From NCBI GenBank assembly GCA_021828005.1, contig JAKATJ010000001.1, forward strand, positions 8,211 to 51,002: DNA of 42,792 nucleotides, written 5' to 3'. The position numbers were made by a program, and so were the translations under genes. Position 1 is the stretch's first letter. Every line of letters starts with the position of its first letter. Source of the stretch: Actinomycetes bacterium (GTDB lineage: Bacteria; Actinomycetota; Acidimicrobiia; Acidimicrobiales; RAAP-2). Below are positions 10,061-18,847 of the stretch, one piece after another. A model generated the notes under the pieces. The model searched no databases, was not told the origin of the DNA, and was given only the letters and a program-made list of their open reading frames with translations.

Positions 10061-10552
10061 CGCCTGGCGGGGCAGGAACACCCGCGCCTGCCACGTGCCG
10101 GTCAGTGGTGCCACCGCGAGCGCGGTCCCTGCCCTGAGCATCCAGTCGAGCACCTCGGACGGCGACGCGGCGGCGAGCGGGTGGACGATCAACCCCCGTC
10201 TGGAGTGGTCCTGGCTCACGCGCCAGCCCGGTGGCACGGGCACCCCGAGCTCTGCGAGCTGCGACGCGGCACGACGCCCTCGTGGGTGGAGGATTCCGAG
10301 GCTCTGCTCGCCGGTCCCACGCCTTCCACCTCCCGCCGGCATCCAGGTGCACATGCTCACGGGGGGCTGCGCGGTCCCGAAGAGGGCCGAGAAGACCCCC
10401 CGCGAAGGCCGCTCCACCTCGTCTTCGGGCACACCAGGGAGGAGGTTCATCCAACCCTCGCGCGCCTCGGAGAGCGCGCGCATCCGGTCGAGCACCGCCG
10501 CCGCTGTCGGCGGACGGAACTCGAGCTCCTCGACCCTGCGTCGCGTCGCCAT
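10046..10552 (-). CDS. Conserved hypothetical protein
   Basis: 168-aa ORF with MATRRRVEELEFRPPTAAAVLDRMRAL; tail-to-tail overlap (15 bp) with the ABM gene. Confidence 0.7.
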   Translation of the reverse strand: MATRRRVEELEFRPPTAAAVLDRMRALSEAREGWMNLLPGVPEDEVERPSRGVFSALFGTAQPPVSMCTWMPAGGGRRGTGEQSLGILHPRGRRAASQLAELGVPVPPGWRVSQDHSRRGLIVHPLAAASPSEVLDWMLRAGTALAVAPLTGTWQARVFLPRQASASS

Positions 10553-10586
10553 GAGGGAGTGTCTACAGGACCGAGACCGGGTGCGA

Positions 10587-10626
10587 CACCGCCCCGCTCG
10601 ACGCAGCTCGGTCGAGCGGGGCGGTG
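10587..10626 (-). terminator. Strong hairpin with 15-bp perfect arms, no T-tract
   Basis: caccgccccgctcga-cgcagctcgg-tcgagcggggcggtg, just downstream of the minus-strand 10681..11271 gene. Confidence 0.7.
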
Positions 10627-10680
10627 CGCCGCCTGTGGAGCCGGCAACCCGACGTCAGGGAAGGTCGCCGGGCTGCGAGC

Positions 10681-11271
10681 TCACGCGGCCTTGACGGTCT
10701 CGGTCGACCGCGCCTTGGGGAACTCCAACTCCGCTGGCGTCCGGGAGACGTGCCAGAAGCCGAGGGTCGTGAGGACCAACATCAGGAAGGCTGCGCAGAA
10801 GGCCGCCAGTGCCCCGTCGAAGGCGAGCGTCCCGAAGACCGAGAAAGCGTACGCCTCCAAGAGGAGCCCCTCGAGGGTCACCGCTCTGAAGCTGGTTGTC
10901 ACGAGGGCTGCCATCTTCTTTGTCCCCGGGTGCGTCATCGCATAGCCCGAGATCTTCGAGTAGACGCCATGGAACGGCATCCCGTAGACGTCCATCTGGA
11001 CTTTGTACGCGTAAGCCTTCGCCTGCGCGCCGGTGAGCACCTGCTGGCCCGCGTATGGCAGCTGCACCGCACGCGAGGGATAGTTCTCGCTCTTCGGTGT
11101 GTTGATTGTCTTCGCCGTCGGGAACGTGATCTCCTGGCGTGCCAGCTGGTTGTGCACCTGGTCGTTGGTGAAGTTGGATCCCCATACGAGAAGCGCTCCC
11201 GCCGCGATCAGGACGACCGTGAGGACTGCGCCGGCGCTCGTGAGGATGATGTCGAGAGTCTTGCGTTTCAT
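10681..11271 (-). CDS. Hypothetical membrane protein (N- and C-terminal TM segments), candidate DevR-regulated
   Basis: MKRKTLDIILTSAGAVLTVVLIAAGALLVWGSNF...; DevR-box-like sequences about 100-135 bp upstream. Confidence 0.8.
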   Translation of the reverse strand: MKRKTLDIILTSAGAVLTVVLIAAGALLVWGSNFTNDQVHNQLARQEITFPTAKTINTPKSENYPSRAVQLPYAGQQVLTGAQAKAYAYKVQMDVYGMPFHGVYSKISGYAMTHPGTKKMAALVTTSFRAVTLEGLLLEAYAFSVFGTLAFDGALAAFCAAFLMLVLTTLGFWHVSRTPAELEFPKARSTETVKAA

Positions 11272-11344
11272 GGTGTCTGCGCTCCCTTTGTTGGCCCGCT
11301 CGGGGTCTCCTGACGCCCTCTTTGGAACGTCTCGAACACAGCGT

Positions 11345-11358
11345 GCTCTTCGAAGAGC
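11345..11358. promoter_or_regulatory. Perfect 14-bp palindrome gctcttcgaagagc
   Basis: Direct reading; in the intergenic region upstream of the 10681..11271 gene. Confidence 0.45.
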
Positions 11359-11368
11359 GGTCATTGGA

Positions 11369-11382
11369 GGGCCAGAGGTCCC
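11369..11382 (-). promoter_or_regulatory. DevR/DosR-box-like site (minus strand GGGACCTCTGGCCC)
   Basis: Plus strand GGGCCAGAGGTCCC matches GGGCC-N4-GTCCC exactly. Confidence 0.6.
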
Positions 11383-11390
11383 TCCGATGC

Positions 11391-11404
11391 GGGCCGAAGG
11401 TCAC
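11391..11404 (-). promoter_or_regulatory. Second, tandem DevR-box-like site (minus strand GTGACCTTCGGCCC)
   Basis: Plus strand GGGCCGAAGGTCAC; one mismatch; 22 bp centre-to-centre from the first box. Confidence 0.5.
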
Positions 11405-11427
11405 AACCTGCGGGCCGTCGCGCATCG

Positions 11428-12369
11428 TCAGGAGGCCCAGGATCCCCGCTCGAGCCGGTGGCGCAACGTCGCGATCGCGCGCATCTCGATCTGGCGCACA
11501 CGCTCGGCGGAGATCGATAGCGCCGCACCCACTTCCGCCGCGGTGCGGGGGCCCTGGGAGGGCCCGATTCCGTAGCGCATCCGCAGGACCGTCGCGGCCG
11601 ACGCCGACAATTGCTCGAGGAGGTGGTCGACCTCACCGGGGAGGACAGCTGAGATCGCGACGTCCCCGACGTCCCTCGAAGAGTCTGCGACGAGCTCGCC
11701 GAGCTCGCTGCCGTCTTCATCGATCGGAGTGGACAGGGACACCACGGGAGCCGCAGCCCTGCGGATCGCGACCACGTCGGCCACCCGGATGCCGGTCTCG
11801 TCGGCGAGCTCGCACGTCCCGGGAGCGTGCCCCAGGTCGCGTTCGAGCCGCTCCGCGGTCTCCGACAGCATCCGCGCCTGTTCACGGCGATGCCGCGGGA
11901 GCCGCACCGACGACGAAGAGTCGCCCACGGCCTGCGCGACGCCCTTTCGGATCCACCAGGTCGCGTACGTCGAGAACTTGTAGCCGCGCCGCCAGTCGAA
12001 CCTCTCGATCGCATGGAGCAGTCCGACGTTTCCCTCCTGGACGAGATCGGCCAAGTCGACGCCGCGGTGCTGGTAGCGCTTGGCGATCGAGACGACCAGG
12101 CGGAGGTTGGACCTCGTGAATTCCTGGCGAGCCCGGCTGCCCGCTTCGACCGTCTTCTGCAGCGCCTGCCTCCGCTTGCGGCTCATCCGTCGTACGCGCC
12201 CGAGCTCTGCCGCTGCGTGCTCGCCTTCCTCGATCGCCTTGGCGAGGCGCACCTCGTCTTCTCGGGAGAGGAGCGCGTGCCACCCGAGCTCGTCGAGGTA
12301 CATGCGGATGAGGTCGATGTCTCGCTGGCCGGGGCGGTCGCCGGAGTCTCCTCGGTCGTGCTGCATCAT
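11428..12369 (-). CDS. RNA polymerase sigma factor, sigma70 group 2 (SigB/HrdD-like)
   Basis: SNLRLVVSIAKRYQHRGVDLADLVQEGNVGLLHAIERFDWRRGYKFSTYATWWIRKGV; regions 3 and 4 with SISAERVRQIEMRAIATLRH. Confidence 0.93.
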   Translation of the reverse strand: MMQHDRGDSGDRPGQRDIDLIRMYLDELGWHALLSREDEVRLAKAIEEGEHAAAELGRVRRMSRKRRQALQKTVEAGSRARQEFTRSNLRLVVSIAKRYQHRGVDLADLVQEGNVGLLHAIERFDWRRGYKFSTYATWWIRKGVAQAVGDSSSSVRLPRHRREQARMLSETAERLERDLGHAPGTCELADETGIRVADVVAIRRAAAPVVSLSTPIDEDGSELGELVADSSRDVGDVAISAVLPGEVDHLLEQLSASAATVLRMRYGIGPSQGPRTAAEVGAALSISAERVRQIEMRAIATLRHRLERGSWAS

Positions 12370-12586
12370 CGCTGCCTCCGTTCCCGGCGCGTCGTCGCGC
12401 CGGCACGAGCCATGAGTAACCCAGCACGCAGCGGCGGGCTAGAGACGGAAGTCCCTTCGCCTCGTCGAGCACTCTCGAGACGCCGCGTCCGGCTCGGCTT
12501 GGACTCCTCTTGGCTCAAGGTAGGAAAGGACGTTCGACCCTCCCAGAGCTTTGGGCCCGCGAGGGACGCTTGGGAGGGAGGAGAGC

Positions 12587-14563
12587 GTGACCACCACCCA
12601 CAGTCCTCGCCCTCACGGCGCCTGCCGCAGGATCCCTGGCCCGAGCAAGAGGGCGCGCGGGACGGCGGCAAGGTTCCTCGTCGCCCTCGCGATCAGCGCG
12701 GCGACCACCGTCTTGTCCTCTGCGCCCAGCGCGTCGGCGGCACCCCGAGCCGAACGCGGCGCCAAGGGCGTAGCAACGCTGTCGCTGAGCCAACTGCTCT
12801 CGCTCGCGCGGCGGGGCGCCATCCGTTCCGCCGTCCTGGACACAGCCGCCGACACGGTGAGCGGGGCCTTCGCCCAGCACGACGCCACGCGGGACTACGA
12901 AGCCGCCTACCCCTCCGGCTACGGCGTCCGCCTCACCGAACAGCTCTTGGCCGACCGCGTGAACCTCTCCGCGGCGCCGGTAGCCCGAGGCGGGTCCTAC
13001 ACGGCGGTCGTCGCCGCGGTCAGCACGGGCACGCTGCTCGTCCTCTTCTGGATCGCGCTCGCCGCGCGCCGTCGCCGCGCGGGGGCCGGCGCGCACCCGG
13101 GGAGGCTCGGCGGCTCGCAGTCAGCCGCGAACCCGGCGGGGTTCGCCAAGGGTCACGGAGAGCAGGCCGAGGTGCCGCCGACCCGCTTCAGCGACGTCGC
13201 AGGGCTTGACGAAGCCGTCGACGACCTCTCCGAGCTCGTGGACTACCTGAGGGACCCCGAGAAGTACCAGGCAGCCGGTGCCGACCTGCCCCGTGGGTTC
13301 CTCCTCGTCGGTCCGCCGGGAACCGGCAAGACCCTCCTTGCCCGCGCAGTCGCCGGGGAGGCGGGCGTACCGTTCTTCGCGATCTCGGCGTCGGAGTTCG
13401 TCGAGAGCTACGTCGGGGTCGGCGCAGCGCGCGTCCGCGCGCTCTTCGACCGGGCGCGGGAGGCGACGTCGGCGATCGTCTTCATCGACGAGCTCGACGC
13501 GATCGGCAGGTCGAGGAGCAGCCACTCGGTGCCCGGCAACGAGGAGCGGGAGAGCACGCTGAACCAGCTGCTCGTCGAGATGGACGGCTTCGCCACGTCG
13601 GCGTCGGTCATCGTGCTCGCGGCCACGAACCGCCCGGACATCCTCGATCATGCGCTCTTGCGCCCGGGGCGCTTCGACCGGCAGATCGCCGTGCCCACCC
13701 CCGACCGGCGAGGACGGCTGCGCATCCTCGACCTCTACCTCCTCCGGCGCCACGTCGCGCCCGACGTGGACGCCGAGGTGCTGAGCAGGCGCACGGCCGG
13801 GTTCAGCGGGGCCGACCTCGCCAATCTCGTCAACACCGCGGCCCTGATCGCGGTACGCGCAGGGAAGCACTCCATCACGAGCTCCGAGCTGGACGAGGCG
13901 CTCGCGACCGTCGCGCTCGGACCTGCCCGCAAGTCCGCGTCAGTCGCAGCCGAGGACCGCCGGATCACGGCGTGGCACGAAGCCGGCCACGCGCTCGTCG
14001 GTCTGTGGCTCGAGCACGCAGCGGACCCGATCTCGGTCTCCATCGTCCCGCGAGGGCTGGCGGGAGGGGTGACGTGGTTCCCCGGGCACGACGACATGTT
14101 CCTCCGCCGCCGCCAGGCCACTGCGCAGCTCGCCGTCGCGATGGCCGGGCGAGCGGCCGAAGAGCTGCTCCTCGGCGACGACTTCACCCAGGGGGCGGCC
14201 CAGGACTTCAAAGCGGCGACGGAGCTGGCGCGCCGGATGGTGACCGAGTACGGCATGGGCTCGACGGGGCCCGGCTTCATCCTTCCCGAGGAGACGCACA
14301 TCGGCGTCCTCGCCGAGCGCGTCCACGCCTCCGTGCAGGTCCTCCTCGAAGAGGCGCTCTCGTGCGCCCGCGCCCTCCTGTCGCCAGCCCGTGACGTGCT
14401 CGAAACGGTTGCAACGCGCCTCCTCGAGGAAGAGACGATCGACGCCGCGGTGCTGCAGGAACTCGCCGGCCGTCCGTCGTCCGGCAGCGGCGAGGCGAAG
14501 GCCGCGGCGCAAAGCGACCTCGCCGTGACATCGGAGAGCCGCACGACCGCGGGCGCAGCCTGA
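12587..14563 (+). CDS. FtsH-like AAA+/M41 zinc metalloprotease, divergent N-terminus
   Basis: [27 protein letters not shown] (SRH), [22 protein letters not shown]; signal-peptide-like N-terminus, then a TM segment. GTG start. Confidence 0.9.
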   Translation: MTTTHSPRPHGACRRIPGPSKRARGTAARFLVALAISAATTVLSSAPSASAAPRAERGAKGVATLSLSQLLSLARRGAIRSAVLDTAADTVSGAFAQHDATRDYEAAYPSGYGVRLTEQLLADRVNLSAAPVARGGSYTAVVAAVSTGTLLVLFWIALAARRRRAGAGAHPGRLGGSQSAANPAGFAKGHGEQAEVPPTRFSDVAGLDEAVDDLSELVDYLRDPEKYQAAGADLPRGFLLVGPPGTGKTLLARAVAGEAGVPFFAISASEFVESYVGVGAARVRALFDRAREATSAIVFIDELDAIGRSRSSHSVPGNEERESTLNQLLVEMDGFATSASVIVLAATNRPDILDHALLRPGRFDRQIAVPTPDRRGRLRILDLYLLRRHVAPDVDAEVLSRRTAGFSGADLANLVNTAALIAVRAGKHSITSSELDEALATVALGPARKSASVAAEDRRITAWHEAGHALVGLWLEHAADPISVSIVPRGLAGGVTWFPGHDDMFLRRRQATAQLAVAMAGRAAEELLLGDDFTQGAAQDFKAATELARRMVTEYGMGSTGPGFILPEETHIGVLAERVHASVQVLLEEALSCARALLSPARDVLETVATRLLEEETIDAAVLQELAGRPSSGSGEAKAAAQSDLAVTSESRTTAGAA

Positions 14564-14574
14564 AACGGGTTGAC

Positions 14575-16080
14575 ATGGGAGCAGAGGTCTCGGCGGCCGG
14601 AGGGCATCCGGGGCCGCGCATGGATGCCACTACCCTCGAGACGCACATGTCCGTGCTGTTCTTCTACGGGCAGCACGTGCTCAAGGTGCGAAAGCCCGTG
14701 AGCTACGGATTCGCCGACTTCCGCGACGTCGAGCGGCGTCGGGCAGACTGCCGGCGAGAGGTGCAGCTGAACCGCCGGCTCTCGCCGGACGTGTACGTGG
14801 GGACCGCCAGGGTGCTCTTTCAAGGGCGCACCGCCGAGCACGCGGTCCTCATGCGGCGGCTGCCATCGACACGAAGCCTCGCCTCGATCGTTGCGAGCGG
14901 CATCGACCCGCTTCCGGAGCTTGGGCGTGTCGCCGAGGTGCTCGCACGCTTCCACGGCCGCGCGGTGCGGTCCCCTGCGATCTCCGCGTCGACGACCCCT
15001 GCGGCGATCTGGCAGCGGTGGCAGGCCACTGAGGAAGCGCTCGGCCGCTTCGTCGGAACGCTCGTGGACGCGAGGGACTACCGGCGGCTGGTGAGCCTCG
15101 CGCAGCGCTTCCTCCGGGGATGGAGTCACCTGTTCCTGCGCCGGATCGCGTCGGGAGCGGTGTGCGACGGCCACGGAGACCTGCAGGCGGCCGACGTGTT
15201 CTGCCTGCCAGACGGCCCGAGGCTCCTCGACTGCCTCGAGTTCGACGACACGCTCCGCTACGGCGACGTCCTCGCCGACGCAGCCTTCTTGGTGCAGGAC
15301 CTCGAGCGCATGGGTGCGCCCGGCGCGGCACGCGCGTTCATCGAGGCCTACCGGCGGTCGTCTGGGTCGGAGCAGCCGGAGCCACTGCTGCACTTCTACG
15401 TCGCCTTCCGCGCCCACGTGCGCCTTCTCGTCGAGTGCCTCCGCCTCGAGCAGGACCTCGGCGAGCCGGCGGATCCCCCCGCGGTCCTCGCACAGGCGCT
15501 CTCACATCTCGAAGCGGCGATCCCCCGGCTGGTGCTCGTGGGCGGTCTCCCCGGGAGCGGGAAGTCCACCCTCGCGTCGTGGGTCGGCGAGGAGCTCGGC
15601 GCAACGGTGCTCTCCACCGACAGAGTCCGCACGACGAAGGCCACACGATGTGCCGGTCCTGTGCCGTTCGGCACCGGCCGCTACACGTTCCGAAGGAGGC
15701 TCGGCGTGTATCGGCAGATGTTGGCGCAAGCAGAGGACTCCTTGCGCGACGCCGGCTCCGTCGTCTTGGACGCCACCTGGTCGAACGCGGCGTTCCGTCG
15801 ACTGGCCATGGCGACGGCTCGGTCGACGGCCGCGACGGTCGTCGAGCTCGAGTGCCGCACCGGCCCCGACGAGCGGGCGAGGAGGATCTTCGAGCGCGGG
15901 CGGGCGGGCCAGTCCGACGCGACGCTCGCGATCGCCGAGGCGCTGGCCGCATCGTCGGACCCATGGCCCACCGCTCACGTCGTCGACACCTCGGGCTCCG
16001 TCGAAGAGGCCGGCAGGGGCGTGCTCGAGGTGCTTCGCGCCGGGACGCCCGCGCACGATGCACCGACGGCGGCGCCTTGA
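14575..16080 (+). CDS. Bifunctional APH-like phosphotransferase / P-loop ATPase (COG2187 + COG0645, Rv2004c-like)
   Basis: KVRKPVSYGFADFRDVERRRADCRREVQLNRRLSPDVY...GDGHGDLQAADVFCLPDGPRLLDCLEFDDTLRYGDVLAD...VLVGGLPGSGKSTLASWVG. Confidence 0.85.
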   Translation: MGAEVSAAGGHPGPRMDATTLETHMSVLFFYGQHVLKVRKPVSYGFADFRDVERRRADCRREVQLNRRLSPDVYVGTARVLFQGRTAEHAVLMRRLPSTRSLASIVASGIDPLPELGRVAEVLARFHGRAVRSPAISASTTPAAIWQRWQATEEALGRFVGTLVDARDYRRLVSLAQRFLRGWSHLFLRRIASGAVCDGHGDLQAADVFCLPDGPRLLDCLEFDDTLRYGDVLADAAFLVQDLERMGAPGAARAFIEAYRRSSGSEQPEPLLHFYVAFRAHVRLLVECLRLEQDLGEPADPPAVLAQALSHLEAAIPRLVLVGGLPGSGKSTLASWVGEELGATVLSTDRVRTTKATRCAGPVPFGTGRYTFRRRLGVYRQMLAQAEDSLRDAGSVVLDATWSNAAFRRLAMATARSTAATVVELECRTGPDERARRIFERGRAGQSDATLAIAEALAASSDPWPTAHVVDTSGSVEEAGRGVLEVLRAGTPAHDAPTAAP

Positions 16081-16100
16081 CGCCTCGCGGCCCGAAAGGC

Positions 16101-16140
16101 GCGACCACCTCACCGACGTGGCGACCACCTCACCGACGGC
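16101..16140. repeat. 20-bp tandem direct repeat upstream of the devR-like gene
   Basis: gcgaccacctcaccgacgtg / gcgaccacctcaccgacggc (first 18 bp identical). Confidence 0.9.
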
Positions 16141-16162
16141 CCGGGCGTGGCAGACTCTTCGT

Positions 16163-16837
16163 GTGAGCCTCCGGGTCTTCCTCGTCGACGACCACGAGGT
16201 CGTCCGGGCCGGGCTCCGCTCGCTCATCGAATCCGAAGAGGACATCGCCGTCGTCGGCGAGGCGGGAAGCGTGGAGGAGGCGCTGGTCCGGATCCCGCTC
16301 GCGAAGCCAGACGTCGCGATCCTCGACGTTCGCCTCCCCGACGGGAGCGGCATCGAGGTCTGCCGCCAGATCCGGTCCGACCACCCGCAGATCGCGTGCC
16401 TGATGCTCACCTCCTACGCCGACGACGATGCGCTGCTCGCAGCGATCATGGCCGGTGCGGCCGGCTACGTCCTCAAGCAGGTCGGGGGCATCGACCTCGT
16501 CGCCGACATCCGCACGGTCGGCGCAGGCGGGACGCTGCTCGACCCGAAGCTCACCGAGCGAGTTCTCGACAGGTTGCGGCGCGGCCCCCAAGAGGACGAG
16601 CGGCTCGCCACCCTCACCCCCCAGGAGCGACGGATCCTCGACCGGATCGCCGAGGGCCGGACCAACCGGCAGATCGGCGAGGAGCTCTTCCTCGCAGAGA
16701 AGACCGTGAAGAACTACGTCTCGAACCTGCTGGCGAAGCTCGGCATGGAGCGTCGCACCGAGGCAGCGGTCTTCGCGACGAAGCTGGCCGAGCGACGCGC
16801 GTCGCTGACCCGTCAGGAGCCGACGGGCGGCTCGTGA
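16163..16837 (+). CDS. devR: NarL/LuxR-family response regulator, DevR/DosR-like
   Basis: VFLVDDHEVVRAGLRSLI...VGEAGSVEEAL...PDVAILDVRLPDGSGIEVCR...LFLAEKTVKNYVSNLLAKLGMERRTEAAVFAT closely resembles mycobacterial DevR from memory. Confidence 0.88.
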   Translation: MSLRVFLVDDHEVVRAGLRSLIESEEDIAVVGEAGSVEEALVRIPLAKPDVAILDVRLPDGSGIEVCRQIRSDHPQIACLMLTSYADDDALLAAIMAGAAGYVLKQVGGIDLVADIRTVGAGGTLLDPKLTERVLDRLRRGPQEDERLATLTPQERRILDRIAEGRTNRQIGEELFLAEKTVKNYVSNLLAKLGMERRTEAAVFATKLAERRASLTRQEPTGGS

Positions 16838-17202
16838 CCGGCGTCGTTCACGGCGCGACGAACGCTGTCTCGCCGCCGGTGCGCGCGCAGGTCCACGCCG
16901 GCAGCTTCCAGCGCCTCTTCGAGACGCCTCCGCTCCTTCTGCGGACATGTGAACCGCCAGGCTCCACATGGGATCCCCTGAAGGCGGCAGAGACCGATGA
17001 GCGCACGGTCGTACCGCAGCTCCGTGGCAACGCGCGACGGGGCGTCGGGCCGGCGGGCAGGGGCGATGGCCTGGTCGGTACGGAGCCGGTCTCGGCACTC
17101 GGAGAGCTCCTGAAGGAGGCCCTTCTCGCTCGAGGCCGCGGCCTTTGAAGCCTCGTCCTCCTGGCTCAACGACATTGCCAGGAGCTCGCTGTACATCGAC
17201 AT
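16813..17202 (-). CDS. Conserved hypothetical protein (MSMYSELLAMSLSQ...)
   Basis: 129-aa ORF; 25-bp tail overlap with devR; DevR-box-like site about 38 bp upstream of its ATG. Confidence 0.65.
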   Translation of the reverse strand: MSMYSELLAMSLSQEDEASKAAASSEKGLLQELSECRDRLRTDQAIAPARRPDAPSRVATELRYDRALIGLCRLQGIPCGAWRFTCPQKERRRLEEALEAAGVDLRAHRRRDSVRRAVNDAGHEPPVGS

Positions 17203-17239
17203 CGTCGCCAATCTCGTGTCCGCCACTCCACGACCCTCG

Positions 17240-17253
17240 GGGACTGTCGGCCC
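17240..17253 (+). promoter_or_regulatory. DevR/DosR-box-like site GGGACTGTCGGCCC
   Basis: Exact GGGAC-N4-GGCCC in the divergent intergenic region between 16813..17202 and the histidine kinase; a weaker copy lies at 17296-17309. Confidence 0.6.
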
Positions 17254-17440
17254 GCTGGGGCACTCTGGGCACCACTCTTGGGCGCGGGAGCTATCGGGAA
17301 CAGGGTCCTCGGTCACACGCAGAGCCCCGTGTCGTGAGACGTGCCCGCCGGTACGGGAGTGCTCCGGGGACCCTGCCGCAGGACCTATGCTCGCACCGAG
17401 GGAAGCGATCGGACGCAGCCCCGTACCGTAAGGATCGGCC

Positions 17441-18583
17441 GTGCCATACAGGCACATTGACGACCCCGCCCGGCTGCGGCGGCTCCTCGAGGCGGTGCTC
17501 CTCCTCGAGGAGGACCTCAGCGTCCCAGTCCTCCTGCGCCACTTCGTCCAAGAGGCGTGCTCCATCACCGGCGCCCGCTACGGCGCGCTCGGGGTGCTGG
17601 ACCACGAGCGCAACGCGATCACCGAGTTCGTCTCCGTCGGCATCTCGGACGAAGAGGCCCAGGCGATCGGGCATCTGCCCACCGGCGCCGGCCTGCTCGG
17701 GCTCCTCGTGACCGACCCCAAGCCTCTTCGGCTCGCGAACATCGCGGACCATCCCGACAGCGCGGGGTTTCCTCCCGGCCACCCTCGGATGCGCTCGTTC
17801 CTCGGCGTCCCGGTCGCCGCCCACAACGAGGTCTACGGCAACCTCTACCTCACCGACAAGATCGGATGGTCCGAGTTCACCGAAGACGACGAGGCTCTCG
17901 TGTCGTCGTTCGCGCACGCCGCAGCGATCGCGATCGAGAACGCGCGCCTCCACGAGCGGGTGCAGGAGATCGCAGTGCTCGAGGACCGCGACCGCATCGC
18001 AAGAGACCTTCACGACTCCGTCATCCAACGGCTCTTCGCGATCGGGCTGTCCCTTCAGGGGCTCGCGAAGCCACCGCTCGAGCCACCGACGATCGAGCGC
18101 ATCCAGCACGCGATCAGAGACCTGGACGACACCATCCGGCAGGTACGGTCGTCGATCTTCGAGCTGGCGAGCACATCCACACCGAAACCCGGACTGCGCG
18201 CGAGCGTGCTCGCGCTCGTGCGCGAGCTGCGCCCGGTCGTCGGGTTCGACGTCTCGGTGTCCTTCGACGGTCCGGTCGACGCGAGCATTCCGGAGCCGAT
18301 CGCCGAGCACCTCCTCTTCACCATCCGCGAGGCACTGACGAACGTCGGCCGCCACGCCAAGGCGTCGCGCGCCTCGGTGCGCCTCCAGACCGACACCGAG
18401 TCGGTGACCCTCGAGATCGTGGACAACGGCCGGGGGCTCGCGGCTGCGACGGGCGACGGCACCACCGGCACCGGCCTCGGGCTCACGAACCTCCGGCGCA
18501 GGGCAGAGAAGCTCGGGGGCGAGCTGGAGCTCAGCACGCCCGAAGGCGGCGGCACCTCGATCCTCTGGCGCGTGCCGGTCTGA
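17441..18583 (+). CDS. devS: GAF-domain sensor histidine kinase (HisKA_3), DevS/DosT-like
   Basis: GARYGALGVLDHERNAITEFVSVGISDEEAQAIGHLPTGAGLLGLL..HPRMRSFLGVPV..GNLYLTDKIG; RDLHDSVIQRLFAIGLSLQ; HATPase DNGRGL, GTGLGLTNLRRRAEKLGG. Confidence 0.87.
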   Translation: MPYRHIDDPARLRRLLEAVLLLEEDLSVPVLLRHFVQEACSITGARYGALGVLDHERNAITEFVSVGISDEEAQAIGHLPTGAGLLGLLVTDPKPLRLANIADHPDSAGFPPGHPRMRSFLGVPVAAHNEVYGNLYLTDKIGWSEFTEDDEALVSSFAHAAAIAIENARLHERVQEIAVLEDRDRIARDLHDSVIQRLFAIGLSLQGLAKPPLEPPTIERIQHAIRDLDDTIRQVRSSIFELASTSTPKPGLRASVLALVRELRPVVGFDVSVSFDGPVDASIPEPIAEHLLFTIREALTNVGRHAKASRASVRLQTDTESVTLEIVDNGRGLAAATGDGTTGTGLGLTNLRRRAEKLGGELELSTPEGGGTSILWRVPV

Positions 18584-18734
18584 GGACATGATCGCGCGGC
18601 GGGCTCGATGAGCGCCGCCCCGTGCACCTGGAGATCCGCGCCGCGCTCGAAGGCCGTCTCGCACCGCTGCTCGCCGAGTCGTCCACGCGCGGCGTGATGG
18701 TGGCTGCCCGGCCCCTCGTGACGGAGCCCAGGAT

Positions 18735-18748
18735 GGGTCGTTGGGCCC
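18735..18748 (+). promoter_or_regulatory. DevR-box-like site GGGTCGTTGGGCCC
   Basis: One mismatch to GGGAC-N4-GGCCC; about 100 bp upstream of the 45-aa ORF. Confidence 0.45.
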
Positions 18749-18783
18749 TGCCCGCCGTCGACCTCCAGAGGTCGAATGGGCAG
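18748..18783. other. Two-part hairpin ctgccc-gccg-tcgacct-ccag-aggtcga-at-gggcag
   Basis: Nested complementary arms (6 bp + 7 bp), direct reading. Confidence 0.6.
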
Positions 18784-18847
18784 GAGACGCCACCCGTGGT
18801 CGGGCGGGCGGCGGCAAGGGTCCATCGGCTGCGGCAGGGAGTTCATC

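Noticed and set aside
12498-12519. HAIR-like (HspR) element cttggac-N8-gctcaag
   Set aside because: Only partial match to CTTGAGT-N7-ACTCAAG, wrong spacing, and no HspR/DnaK genes in the window.
18818-18831. GGGTCCATCGGCTG as another DevR box
   Set aside because: Three mismatches and only 17 bp before the small-ORF start codon, too close for a normal activator site.
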